Below, piece by piece: positions 1 through 12,300 of a stretch of 64,000 nucleotides of DNA. Positions within the stretch are counted from its first letter, which is position 1; the number at the start of each line of letters is the position of its first letter. This stretch comes from Siphonodentalium dalli (Eukaryota > Mollusca > Scaphopoda > Gadilida > Siphonodentaliidae). Under the pieces are notes generated by a model. That model searched no databases. It saw nothing but the letters and a program-made list of their open reading frames with translations, and was not told the origin of the DNA. The translations under genes were made by a program, and so were the position numbers. The DNA lies in contig CP136067.1 of the NCBI GenBank assembly GCA_032622095.1, positions 130,667,030-130,731,029 of the forward strand. The letters run 5' to 3'.

Positions 1-127
1 TGAATTTGGAGGCGGGTGTAAAACAATTGGGAGTAAAACATAATTGTTTTAAATGTTTGGGGTGGTGGGTCTCCGAAAATGCTAAATGCAAAACAAAACG
101 ACATACCTTCCTGAAAAGTGTTTACCA

Positions 128-148
128 CCCCCCCCCCCCCCCCCCCCC
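128..148. repeat. Poly-C homopolymer (21 C)
   Basis: Uninterrupted run of 21 C. The corresponding run in the second block (58665-58674) has 10 C, so the tract is length-variable between copies and also prone to sequencing error. Confidence 0.95.
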
Positions 149-1375
149 GGTTACATGCCAGTGATTGGATTTATGAAAGATGGATAATTGCAGAGTCCAC
201 AGTCAGCTGTAGTATATGTTGCATCTACATAATGATGTATGGCATATCATGTCATATCATGATACATCTTACTTACTACCTAGGCTTAGTCAATTTTGTC
301 CCTGGATTCTACACCGTCCTATGTGAACATAACTAATATGCCAGAAGTTACATTTTAACTGGGTGCTTTAAAATATGCTCAATTTAGAAATCCATAATAT
401 AATTAGCTTTATCTGGTCATGTTTTACCAATGCTCATTGTGATGTCTCGGAGTCTGGTTGTGTAGTACCTCCAAAATACATGTAAAATTGGACAACATGT
501 ATCGTAATCGATATGGAACGGAACATGATACATTCAATATATATATCCGAAGTGTCATGGTTCTTCGTACTATATATAATCACATACAGCTTGGTGTGAT
601 TACTTCATGATGTTAACTTAAAACAACCGGGGTGATCCTCTCACTCGGAATGTGGACCACGGTAACATGCGGATATGGACAGCGAGGGTGAGCTTGTTTT
701 CAGGTAAGATTTAACCTGTTAGTTATGACTTGCCTGAACACTTAGAGATGTTACTTCAACTAGTTATTTTTAAGAAAACTATGAAATTCATTCAACTACC
801 ACAAGTTCCAACTGATTTCCTTAATATATTCCATGCACAGGAACATTGAATCAGAACCTTTATGCTTATATTTTTGCACAATATTTCAGAAGCTCGTTCT
901 ATATGTTGTGTAAGCGACCAGCTGGTAGTATAGTGATGTATCTGTCAGTTTATCAAGGGATAATGTGTTTATATAATCAAAACCTCAGTTCCTTTCAGAG
1001 GTTTTAGTCGGTGTATGTAGAGCATTACAATACGTGAAATATGTGCGCATCACCACATTCTGTCGATTTTTAACCGTGTGTTTTCCGCCAATTCGAAAAT
1101 GTTTCATGTAATGGTTTAATCCGTTTAACACAAGTTTGGTTGGTAAGTTGGTATATGTTTCCCGGTAGATATATCCATAGAAAGATAAACACCAATGTTG
1201 GAAGGTAATGCAATACAGTTCTAGTTTGATGTAATCAAATCACTCAACAAAAACTCCGTCGATTCTAACTTATTACACATCATAACAATAATGTACGCTG
1301 GAAAATCAGGTCACCCAACGAGGACGCCTACGGCTTTAAGAGTTTACGCTTACCTGGTTGCTCTCCTTTTTACAG

Positions 1376-1559
1376 AATATGGTTCAAACTCATGACTGTG
1401 AAATCTACGTAGTGGTCTACTCGCGAGGAGACCGGACGTCCTTCCGCCACGCTATTGGCGTCCTGGTCCATTTGCGCCGAGTGAGCAAAGTCACCAAGCC
1501 AATAATTTTGGTGGAGTACACATGCGATCTGGTCAGGTCAAAGGTCATTGCCACCGGTG
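1376..1559 (+). CDS. RGK-type GTPase, exon 3 of gene copy 1 (altered G4 motif)
   Basis: Internal exon of a Rad/Gem/Rem/Kir-like small GTPase; family members are known as regulators of voltage-gated calcium channels and the cytoskeleton. A pyrimidine-rich acceptor ending TTTTTACAG precedes base 1376, and a strong donor GTGAGT follows base 1559. The exon enters in phase 0 and leaves in phase 1 (184 nt), matching the flanking exons. The peptide holds the family's hydrophobic strand EIYVVVYS, the helix DRTSF, the LRR stretch and the strand PIILVE, followed by CDLVRSK as in vertebrate RGK proteins. Where RGK proteins and the downstream copy have an Asn-Lys-x-Asp G4 motif, this copy reads Tyr-Thr-Cys-Asp (about 1516-1527), which should impair guanine recognition. 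Exons 1 and 2 of this copy must lie left of the window. It could be a functional divergent paralogue or an early pseudogene; the frame is open. Confidence 0.85.
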
Positions 1560-2667
1560 GTGAGTACCATTTCCTTACGAAACACGCAGGTGTTAGTAGT
1601 TTAGGTAGGAAGTGTTCATATAATATGTTCTACAAACGGCCAGTTTTGAACTTATTATCCGAACATTTCACACCAAAATATATGATTCCTTCTGCAATGT
1701 TGTGTTCTGTTCGTCGGTTGTCTGCCCATATTTCCTGACTACTGATCCAATATATGCTGTTATATATGATGGACAAATGATTTAGTAATTAAATGGTTAG
1801 CATCTTCACGGGAGATTGTGAGTGTTGATTTTAACTGCATATTATGAGACAAGTCACACCAACTATAATAATTAGTATTACAAATTTTCAAGCATGGGGC
1901 AAATATTTTCAGCTATGGTCACCAGTCGACGCAACTTTATTCGTGCACATATTTCTGTATTAATTTGCTTGAGAACGATACAATTGGAGAAAATATACAA
2001 CAGTCCCATTATCTGGAATGAAATCATTTATTTCCGCGAATGGAATATACCAAACGATGCACGGTTTTGACACCTCGCTGCCTAAATTTCATAAGCTAAT
2101 GTAACAGTGGCGTTTATTTTTATGTCCAAAACGAGAACAAATTTTTAATTGACAAGAACCTTTACATATATAGCAAAACAATGTGGTTTGAAACTCACTT
2201 TTCTTATTTCTTCCATTAATTAGCAGCATACCATCTCCATTTTATTAATTCTTTCATAATCGGCAATTTAGCACAATATCACCGTTAAAATTCGGTCTGA
2301 TGCTCTCTTTTCTTAATTCTTGCATTAAGTAGCAGCTTAGCATTATAACAATGCTGCTATTGCACTGGAAACTATATGTTTTTAATTCGGATGCAAGTCG
2401 GACATAGGACTTAAACATATGAGTACCAAAGCAATGCTGACCACGTTCCTTGTCATATCTAATTCAAAATATAAATCTGTTCATCATGTAATGATTGGGA
2501 ATCTTTTGGTGGCGCTGAGACGACCAATGTTTCCAACCACATATAACTCTCAATTGGATGACATGATGCCACATTCCTAATACACTAGACATCGTTCATG
2601 AACTATATTATTGATGAAATAAAAAGGGAGATAGCTCATGAGTCACAAATATGCGACATGCGTCTTG

Positions 2668-4132
2668 TAGTCCGAGAGCCCATAAGGTTTTATTGTCGTC
2701 ACTCTGACCAAAAGACCCACTCTGCTCATTTTGTGGCAAATTATATGTAGTTTACGGAAACCAATTTCTTGCGAGTGGGAAACGCGGCGTTTGGGAGATA
2801 TTTAACATAGAATGATGCCTGGTGAGAGCGAAAAATGTTACTTAAGTGTTGGGGAGGGTTAGAAATTTCGAATGTATGCAACATATGTAATGTCAGCTAA
2901 CACGCTATATATACCATTTGGTCGGCAATAAGTCATTCTATCTAGTGAATAAACAGAGAATTAGAATTTCAGCCACTGACCTCGACTACGAGAGGTCAAA
3001 GGTCAAATATATTTTGAAACGCCATTTTTTTAAATGTCAAATTGGAAAGTTAGCTTAAGAAATTTTATAATCATCTGTTGGAATCTGTTCTAGTATACTT
3101 TTGAATTTTACACTATACCAGATTCGGATTTGTGGAAATAAAATTAACATAGCCGTAATTGCAACCATTCAAGATGTCAGCCAAAATGTGTGCCGAAATA
3201 GCCAAAAACAGTAAAAATTCATAAGGTCTCTCTGATCGCCGTTATAGTAATGATGATGTCACATGCGGTCATGTTGTCCGTTCGGTAATATACAACTCTT
3301 ACAAATTAGCCAAAAATCCGACACAAAATTCCAATATGGCGACCAAGATGGCCGCCGAAATGTGAACAATTGCTATTTTTGGACATTTCACCACCTTTCG
3401 TTTGTCTATGTTGGAAAATATTGGCTCCTTGACGCGATTTTATACATTTATCGTATAGAAGAATTATTGGCGAACACATGGGGATAACAATATACATTCC
3501 TTGCTGGAAATTGTTGTCCGATATCATGTTTTCCCAAATGCCGGTATAATTCGGTCAAAGCCAAAACGACGCTAATAACGCAATGGCTGTTTCGAATCAT
3601 CAATGAATGTTATTGCTATCACAACAAAACCCACGCGTATAGATGTGCAGGAGATACTCGAACTAGGCTTCCTCTTATACCTGAGTTGAGAAATATTCAC
3701 CCAAATCCAAGATGGCGGCCAAAATGGCCACAAGAAATAGAAAAATTGCCGAAAATCGCTGATTTGAACATCAGTGACAGCTATTGTCACGACAACTCCA
3801 CACACATTGTGAGTTGGGAAGACTGAGTGAAAGAACTGCGCTTACATTGCATCCAAATAAAAGTCGCTCAAATTCAAAATGGCGCCCACAATGGTGGACA
3901 TATTTAGAAAATCACCGAAAATCTCTCATATTCACGTCATTTGGCATTATTGTCAAGACAACGCTACCCATGCTTACAGCCGAGTTGGAAATACCGTGAT
4001 AAAGTAATTATCTTGAATTTGATGAAGGATTCTTTTCCAAATCGAAGATGGCGGCGAAAATTGCGTCCGAGATTTGAAAACAAGCTTATATTCCTTTACT
4101 TTCATACTATGTGCGTCATTGTTGTGAGAATT
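2668..4132 (+). repeat. Inverted repeat, left arm (pairs with 6461-7942)
   Basis: Reverse complement of 6461-7942, aligned from the pair 2668/7942 to 4132/6461 with moderate divergence and a few indels. The arms are rich in the word AAGATGGCGGC or its complement (for example near 3340, 3711 and 4047). No transposase frame is visible. It looks like one arm of a fold-back or large non-autonomous TIR element with a 2.3-kb spacer. Confidence 0.85.
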
Positions 4133-5198
4133 TGGTCGTCATCTTGAACTAGAAAGGCATATGGTCTATAAGTATACAAGCTTACATGTCATCTCCATGT
4201 ATGTATTTCTCATATCCCATGTGGATAACCACATGTACACCTGGCGAACTTCCCAGCTAACTAGTCATTTCTCAATAGATGGTTCAACTCCCAAACTTAG
4301 CGAACGTATTGGCATACTGGGGACAACTTCGGCAGTGTTTCAAAGGTAGCTAGCTGTAGCTGTCTCGTTCCCTTGGACACATTCATATCTGCTACAGAGA
4401 CGACCATAATGTACCGACTACCCACAGTTCTTGATCATGATCCTAAGCAACTTTGTATCGTCCCGCATTCGTCTCGTTATCAGAGAAGAATAATACTCGC
4501 AGTGCTAGTTTGTAGACAAGCGCCATGACAGTGGGAATGAAATGGGCCACTGCATACACCCCCACATCAGGTGCATGTTTCAGATATAGAATATCATGTG
4601 TGTTGGTGCTTTTGGTGTGGTAAGATTTGTGTTTCCACATCCGTTTCAATGCCGTTCTTAATCAACTTGACCAGACATGTAATTTTGTCTGGATAATACT
4701 ATCTTATCCTCCCCAGAAGAGTCGGATGGGCTAAATGATGTCTTTATGGAATGAGGGTATGCGTTGTTGTTATCCTCTCTAAAAACTAGTGTCAGTATAT
4801 GGGCGGTATTTTTCAAGGAACTGTGATATATGCATTTGTTAGAACAATTTATAGATCGATGGGAATGGATGATGACATTGGTGAACTTGGCCTTTATGGG
4901 CATATAGCTTTATAGTATATAACTTTAGAATATAGTAGTTAATATGTCTCATGCAGGACAATGGCTTTGAATGGCGATGTTACCAAGAAATAAATTGGTG
5001 TATCAAACGTAGGTTAAACTTAATCCAATGTCTCAACAATCCCCTAGATGTTTTTCGAGTTAAAATTTTCACCATTGTGATGATGGCATTCCACTTTCTT
5101 GAACCACACCGACCATCAAACATCGTGAGTATGACATCAACTACCAAATGCATCGTCCTCAAGACTACATCCCATTCTGGGTGGGGCTTATTTAAGAA

Positions 5199-5345
5199 AT
5201 GGATGTTGATTTTGTTGCGTTCCACAGAGTATGGATGCAAGTTGGTCTGACATTTTGTGTGGAACGCGAAAGCGTTCCACACATGAAAATGTCAGACCAA
5301 TTTGCATCCATACTCTATGGAACGCAACAAAATCAACATTCATTA
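5199..5345. repeat. Long near-perfect hairpin with GAAA loop, copy 1
   Basis: Two ~70-base arms pair almost perfectly around the centre AACGC-GAAA-GCGTT, with the loop at 5268-5271. The outer arms read ATGTTGATTTTGTTGCG on the left and its complement on the right, with only scattered mismatches. It could be a palindromic MITE or a miRNA-like precursor if transcribed. No expression evidence is available from sequence. Confidence 0.85.
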
Positions 5346-5656
5346 CTTATATTTACACTCAACCGAGTCAATTGGCAGATTAAAAGAGTTTTAAGCGTCC
5401 ATTTCCAACGTTATTATCGTGGCTCGGAGCAAGTTGCGTCTACACAAAAATGGATGCAAGTTGGGGGTCAGGGCGCGACGTCATGTGGCGTAATTTCGAC
5501 CAACCAACGTTCTGCATTCATGTTCCACAATACGAATGCATGTGTGAGTGTAAATATACCATAAATATAAATCTAAAACATACCCAAAGAAGGGGCAGTG
5601 CAGTCATGGTCCAATTTCATTTCCACTATCATGACACTTGCCCACAAACTAGCACC

Positions 5657-5780
5657 GTGTGTATTGTTATTATCTGCTTGGATATGTACGGTGAGACGAT
5701 TGCTGGACGCCACCATGACTGTGTATTGTTATTATCTGCTTGGATCTGTACGGTGAGACGATTGCTGGAAGCCACAAGGA
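5657..5780. repeat. 62-bp tandem duplication
   Basis: Two adjacent copies of a segment containing GTATTGTTATTATCTGCTTG and GTGAGACGATTGCTGGA, with a period of 62 bases and few mismatches. Confidence 0.85.
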
Positions 5781-6460
5781 CTGTTCTTATGATCACGGTC
5801 AAGAAGTGAAAGTATATTATGCATTATGGTCTTCTACGCCTTAGCAGAAAGGCACCCGTCAAATGTTAGGCTTTCAGAAACTCGAAGCCATATACAGAAG
5901 ATATCCGGCTACGTCAGTATGTGAATATGTGAATTGATGAACTATATATTGAGAAGTGGCTGGATGGGTAGATCACCATTTTGTTATCCACATTAAGTTA
6001 CCAAATCTGAATCTGAATAAGCAGATAGAGACGTCCTTCTGAAAGCTATTATACGCATCGACCGCATAACTTACTAGTTTGTCACACAATATGACGATCA
6101 GTCCCCATATGTAGTGTCTGAATTATACCATAAGCTACTACGAATGAAGCTCGTCAAGAATAAGGATAAGAATTCCCACATTTCGAAACAAACGCGTGAG
6201 CTTGACACCGGCATATGTATTGTGGGTTTTCATCCTTCCAGAAGGCGACGACCTATGTTGGAACTAATAGTTGGCTTATGTACCGTTTCGTTCAATCCAT
6301 GCATATTGATATTATGACGAAAAGTTGAAATTTGTGTGTGATAATTTCGACTTTCTTCAATTTCTGGCCACCATTTTGGCAGCAATCTTGATTGCGAGAG
6401 TTGGCCAAACTCCAATAGATACTTCATATCAATTTTCCATATGAATATTTAAGTGTGTAG

Positions 6461-7942
6461 AATTCTCACAACAATGACGCACATATTATGAAAGTAAAGG
6501 AATGTAAGCTTGTTTTCAAATCTCGGACGCCATTTTCGCCGCCATCTTCGATTTGGAAAAATAGTCCTTCATCAAATCCAAGATAATTACTTTATCACAG
6601 TATTTCCAACTTGGCCGTAAGCATGGGTAGAGTTGTCTCGACAATAATGCCCAATGATGTGAATATGAGAGATTTTCTGTGATTTTCTAAATATGTCCAT
6701 CATTGTGGGCGCCATTTTGAATTTGGGCAACTTTTATTTGATTAATATAAGCACAGTTCTTCGAATCAGTGTACCCAACTCACAATAGTAAGCAGGTGTG
6801 GAGTTGTCGTGACAATAACTGTCACTGATGTTAAAATCAGCGATATTCGGCAATATTAGTATATTTCTGGTGGCCATTTTAGCCGCCATCTTGGATTTGG
6901 GTAAATATTTCTCTACTAGGGTATAAGAGGAATCCTAGCTCGAGTATCTCCTGCACATATTGAGCGTGGGTTTTGTTGTGATAGCAACAACATTCATTGA
7001 TTCGAAACAGTCATTGCGTTATTAGCGTCGTTTTGGCTTTGAACGGATTATACCGGCATTTGGGAAAACGTGATATCGGACAAAACTTTCCAGCAAGGAA
7101 TGTATATTATTATCCTCATGTATTCGCCAATGATTCTTCTATACGATAAATGTATAAAATCGCGTCAAGGAGCCAATATTTTCCAACAGAGACAAACGAA
7201 AGGTGGTGAAATGTCCAAAAATAGCAATTTTTCACATTTCGGCGGCCATCTAGGCCGCCATATTGGAGTTTTGTGTCAGATTTTTGGCTAATTTGTAAGG
7301 GTTGTATATTACCATAACGTATCGAACGGACGGTATGACCGCATGGTACATCATCTTTACTATAACGGCGATCAAAGAGACATTATTAATTTTTACTGTT
7401 TTTGGCTATTTCGACACACATTTTGGCTGACACCTTGAATGGTTGCAATTGCGGATGTGTTAATTTTCTTTCCACATATCCGAATCTGGTATACAGTAAA
7501 GTTCAAAATTATACTAGAAAGGATTCCAACAGATGATTATAAAATTTCTTAAGCTAACTTTCCAATTTGACATTTAACAAAAAATGGCGTTTCAAAATAT
7601 ATTTGACATTTGACCTCTCGTACTCGAGGTCAGTGGCTGAAATTCTAATTCTGTGTTTATTCACTAGATAGAATGACTTATTTCCGACAAAATGGTATTA
7701 ATAACGTGTTAGCTGACATTACATATGTTGCATACATTCGTAATTACTAACCCTCCCCCAACACTTAAGTAACATTTTTCGCTCTCACCAGGCATCATTC
7801 TATGTTAAATATCTCCCAAACGCCGCGTTTCCCACTCGCAAGAAATTGGTTTCCGTAAACTACATATAATTTGTCACAAAATGAGCAGAGTGGGTCTTTT
7901 GGTCAGAGTGACGACAATAAAACCTTATGGGCTCTCGGACTA
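6461..7942 (-). repeat. Inverted repeat, right arm (pairs with 2668-4132)
   Basis: Complementary partner of the left arm. GCCGCCATCTTGG-type words appear here in the opposite orientation (near 6540, 6885 and 7240). The spacer between the arms carries the 147-bp hairpin. Confidence 0.85.
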
Positions 7943-8342
7943 TTGTGCAGAACTATCAATTTTAAAATCAAAATTAAATTTAACTTGAGTGAATCCTTAT
8001 GAACATCACAAACTGAAAGCTGATATTATTATACAGCACACTGGGCAATTAGGTCAAGTCGAATCAATTTGCTTGTGGAATTGTTTTTGTCTTGTAAACC
8101 GAGAAATTTTGTGTTGGAAGTTGTGTGTCAAATAGCTCAAATGGTATCTTCGATGGCATATACACAAATTGTTCTATTGGTTAATCACTCTCGAGTTTCA
8201 ATGTATCCACTAGTTTGATGATGCAGCCTTGCTTATGAATAATTTACATTTCGATGGTTCCCCATCACTATCAATGCTGAAACAGGCTACTTCTTCTCCA
8301 CATTAATACTAATCTAAATACTCCAATGCATATTGTTTACAG

Positions 8343-8551
8343 AGGGAAAAAAGGCAGCCAGGTCATACAACTGCAAATTTGTGGAAACTTCGACACTCTT
8401 CAATCACAACATTGATGAGCTGTTGGTCGGTATTCATAAACAAAATTCACTACACAGCAACCTGCGGACATCTACAGAGAGAAAGATGAGGGTAATTTTA
8501 CCACGCATTTTCAAGAGTAAGGCATCCTGTGAAAATTTGATGAAATTATGA
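8343..8551 (+). CDS. RGK-type GTPase, exon 4 (last) of gene copy 1
   Basis: Terminal exon of the upstream RGK gene. The acceptor TGTTTACAG ends at 8342; the exon continues in the phase left by exon 3, the split codon giving Glu, and ends at TGA 8549-8551. The peptide starts EGKKAARSYNCKFVETS, matching the family region EGR...CKFIETSA; ETS is the G5 motif. A basic segment (TERKMRVILPRIFKSK) follows, comparable to the calmodulin- and membrane-binding tail of RGK proteins. The last residues SCENLMKL place a cysteine seventh from the C-terminus, exactly where vertebrate RGK proteins have CHDLSVL. This tail, with no CAAX box, is the best evidence for RGK over other Ras-like families. The downstream copy presumably has its own exon 4 right of the window. 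Confidence 0.88.
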
Positions 8552-9339
8552 TGTGTCAGCCCACCGTTCAGCAACATTCACCATATCATATATTTTTCAT
8601 AACCGTTGTTATAAATTTCTCATGTATAATTTGATATCATGTAGCACAAGTGCTATATTTGCATGCAGTAATGTGTTATGTTTGTCAATGTTATGCAGGC
8701 AATATACATAGTTTCATAGAAACAATAATTGCAGCTTCTATTGTTCATCGTTATCATAATCCGACGTCGTCATTATCATCATATTCATCACCATCATCAT
8801 CTTACTTATCATCTTCACCAGGGTCAAAATTATCATCACAATCATCATCATCATCATTGTCGACGTCATCATCATCATTATCGCCGTCATCATCATCATC
8901 GCCGACGTCGTCATCAACATCATCATCGCCGGCATCATCATATTCATCATCATCGTCTTAATCCGTCACCATTGTCTTAGATTCGATTTCGGTCGAAAAT
9001 ACATCTGCATGCAGAATATATTTCACTGTAATATGACTGCTACGATCGATGTTTGAGATTGAGCAGGAATGCACATTTTGGAAGTCGATAGGTGAACATG
9101 GTCACAACCTCCTATATATTGGCACGTTACTACGATCTAGTTATTTCTGGTGTAGAAAACGTAATAATGTCAGTCTCGGAACGTGGATCTTGTAATGTTC
9201 AAACAACGTGAATTCCGTTACTTCTTCCTTATTCGGCAAAGTCTGGGAATGGTGGCAAATGACCTCAAATTCGTGAGCGGTCAACAGGACCAAAAACAAT
9301 TTGGGTCAAGCTTCAAAAATTGGTCAGAAAATCACTAAC
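8552..9339. other. 3' flank of RGK copy 1 with a TCA microsatellite
   Basis: Non-coding. It probably includes the 3' UTR of RGK copy 1, but no clear AATAAA signal was found close to the stop codon. An imperfect TCA/TCATCG trinucleotide repeat covers about 8765-8958; the Ser-, His- and Met-rich frames in it are repeat artefacts. Confidence 0.7.
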
Positions 9340-12300
9340 AAGAACGGGACGAGTCGCGACCCTAACCCTAACGGGGGCGGGACCTTAACCCTAACCCTAA
9401 CCGGGGCGGGACATTAACCCTAACCGGGGCGGGGCCTTAACCCTAACCCTATCCGGGGCGGAACCTTAACCCTAACCCTAACCGGAGAGGGACCTCAACC
9501 CTCACCATAACCGGGACGGGATCCTAACCTGACGGAACCGTAATTATAGTACTAACCGGAACGGGACCTAACTTTAAACGGGACGACATATGAAGGAACC
9601 TTAACACTAACGGGAAGGGATCTTAATCCGATCCTTAACTCCGATCGATACGGGACTTTAAACCTAACCGACACGGGACGATTCGGGACCCTAATATTAA
9701 TCCGATCCATAACTATAACCGGGACGGGACCTTAACCCTAGCCGGGACTCGACATTAACGCTAACCCTAACCAGGACGGGACTCGTCGGGATCCTAACCA
9801 GAGACAGAACAGGGCGAGACTATAACTTTAACCTGACGAGTCGCGACCCTAACCCTAACGGGGCGGGACCTTAATCCTAACCCTAACCGGGGCGGGACCT
9901 TAACACTAACCGGGTGGGGCTTTAACCCAAACACTGACCGGGACGGGACCTTAACCCTCACCATAACCGTGACGGGATCCTAACCTGACGTGGCATATCG
10001 AGACGGAACCGTAATTCTAGTACTAACCGGAACGGGACCTAACTTTAAACGGGACGGAATATGAAGAGACCTTAACACTGACGGGAAGGGATCTTAATCC
10101 TAACCCTAACCGGGGCGGGACCTTAACACTAACCGGTGTGGGGCGTTAACCCAAACACTAACCGGGGTGGGACCTTAACCCTAACCTTAACCGGGACGAG
10201 ATTCTAACCTGACGTGGCATGTCGGGGCGGAACCGTAATTCTAGTACTAACCGGAATGGGGCCTAACTTTAAACGGGATGGCATATGAAGGGACCTTAAC
10301 ACTAACGGGAAGGGATCTTAACCCGATCCTTAACTACGATCGGTACGGGACCTTAAACCTAACCGAAACGGGACGATTCGGGACCCTAATATTAATCCGA
10401 TCCATAACTATAACCGGGATGGGACCTTAACCCTAGCCGGGACTCGAAATTAACGCTAACCCTAACCGGGACGGGACTAGTCGGGATCCTAACCAGAGAC
10501 AAAACAGGGCTATAACTATAACCTTAACCTGGACTATACACTAACACTAACCGGGATGCTGGATCGGGATTTTATTCCTAACCCCGACTGGGTAGGGACA
10601 GAAACTTAACGTAACCACAAGAATAATCTTAACCGAAACGGGACGGGACGAGTCGTAACCTAACCCTACCTGGGGTGGGGTCCTAACCATAACCGGGACG
10701 CTAATCGTAACCGGGCCTAACACTAACAGAGAACCTAGAGGGACCTTAACCATAGCTGGGAAGGAGACCAAACCTTGGGCTGGACTAGTTGGGCGGTACC
10801 GTAATCCCAACCCTGGACGGCTCGACACGGGAATTTAAACATAACCCTAAAAGGGACGGGACGAGTCGGGAATATAACACTAACCTAGACCTTAGCCCGA
10901 TCACTAACTCTAACCAGGACGCGACCTTAATCACAACCCTATCAGTGGGGGACCTTAACCCTAACCATAGACGGGACCTTTACCATAGCCGGGAAGGAGA
11001 CCCAACCGTGACCTGAACGAGTTGGGTCGGGACCATAACGCTAACACTGGACGGCTCGACACGGGAATTTAAACATAGCCCTCTAGGGACTCTAACACTA
11101 AGCTAGACCATAGCCCGATCCCTAACTAACCGGGACGCGACCTTAACAACAACCCTATCAGTGACGGTAGGCTAACATGGATTTGGCGGTGGGAACGATA
11201 CATTAACCTTAGCAGTAACCGGGACGGGACGACTTGGTACCCTAACCAGAGAAGGAACAGGGTGGGACTGGGAATATCACCTTAACATGGACGGGGCCCT
11301 ATAGCTAACTGGGGTGGGATTGCAGGGTCTGGATATTAACACTAAGCCAGACTGAGACGTGACTTGACCATAAATCTAACAGCAAACGCAACTGGTACGG
11401 GACCCCAACCCTAACTGGGACATTAATTAATAATTAGGGACAGGGGCATGATATTGACCCTAACCGTGACGGGAACCCAATCTTAACCTGGACGGAATAT
11501 TAAAACTAACTATAACTCTTAGCTTAACGTGGACTGGTGGCCCTAACTGGGACGGGTTCTAAACCTAACCGGGCCGGGACCTTAAACCTAATACTAACAG
11601 TGACGGGACCCTAACCTGGAAATCGCCAATCGGGACAGAACCGTAATTATAACCCGAACTGGGACAGGATACTAGCCTTAACGGGGACGCGACGAGACGG
11701 GACCTTAAACAAAACTGGCATGGGAGTTACGGGGCGGGGCATTAACACTAACAATAATCATAATGGTGGCAGTAACCCGGACTGCATGGCTCGAGACGAT
11801 AACTTAATACTAGCCGGAACGGGGCTACTCGGGAACCTAAATATAACCGGGTCGGTACCGTAACCGGGACGGGACGTTATCCACAATGCGGGACGGTGGA
11901 CTAACCTGGACGTGGCGGATGGAGATGGGACTGTAACTATAACCCTAACCGGGATTGGTCGGGACCAGAAATCTAACCAGGACGGTGGGGAAACTATAAC
12001 TCTAACCGGGATTGGTCGAGTTGAGACCCTAACCAGAGACGGAACGGGGCGAGACAATACCTCAACCAGGCCGGGACCCTAAAACCGGGTCGAGATCTCA
12101 ACCATAGCGCCGATTGGAACGTTATTGGACCTTAGCCGTAACTGCGACGGGACGGGACGAGTCGCGACCATAAACCTAACCAGCACGGAGACTTAAGCCT
12201 AACCTAATGGGACCTAACCATATCCGGGAACCTAACATTAACCAGGACCATAACCTTACCCGGGACCGTAACACTAACATGGACCTTAACACTGATCGGG

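Larger units (their letters stand above)
1..5459 (+). repeat. Segmental duplication block, copy 1 (pairs with 58538-64000)
   Basis: This block aligns base for base with 58538-64000, with scattered substitutions and small indels. Base 1 pairs with 58538 and base 5459 with 64000. It carries RGK exon 3, flanking intron, the left arm of a large inverted repeat and a 147-bp hairpin. Identity is visibly very high but was not computed. A poly-C run is 21 long here and 10 in the partner. Both ends still match at the window edges, so the true unit is larger. Confidence 0.95.
1560..8342 (+). other. Intron 3 of RGK gene copy 1, repeat-rich
   Basis: About 6.8 kb between exon 3 and exon 4, with GTGAGT at the start and TGTTTACAG at the end. 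It holds a pair of ~1.47-kb inverted arms (2668-4132 and 6461-7942), a 147-bp hairpin (5199-5345) and a 62-bp tandem duplication (5657-5780). No other coding potential is convincing. The short open frames here also occur, equally decayed, in the second duplicated block or the opposite arm. Confidence 0.7.

Noticed and set aside
1560-1738. Continuation of the exon 3 frame to 126 codons
   Set aside because: A strong GTGAGT donor at 1560 and phase-matched exon 4 show this part is intron; similarity to RGK proteins stops at the donor.
4951-5564. ~100-codon frames on both strands, conserved in both duplicated blocks
   Set aside because: Conservation is explained by the recent duplication, both strands are open, and part of the frame is the hairpin arm.
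8650-8980. Ser-rich, His-rich and Met-rich frames
   Set aside because: All three are phases of one TCA trinucleotide repeat.
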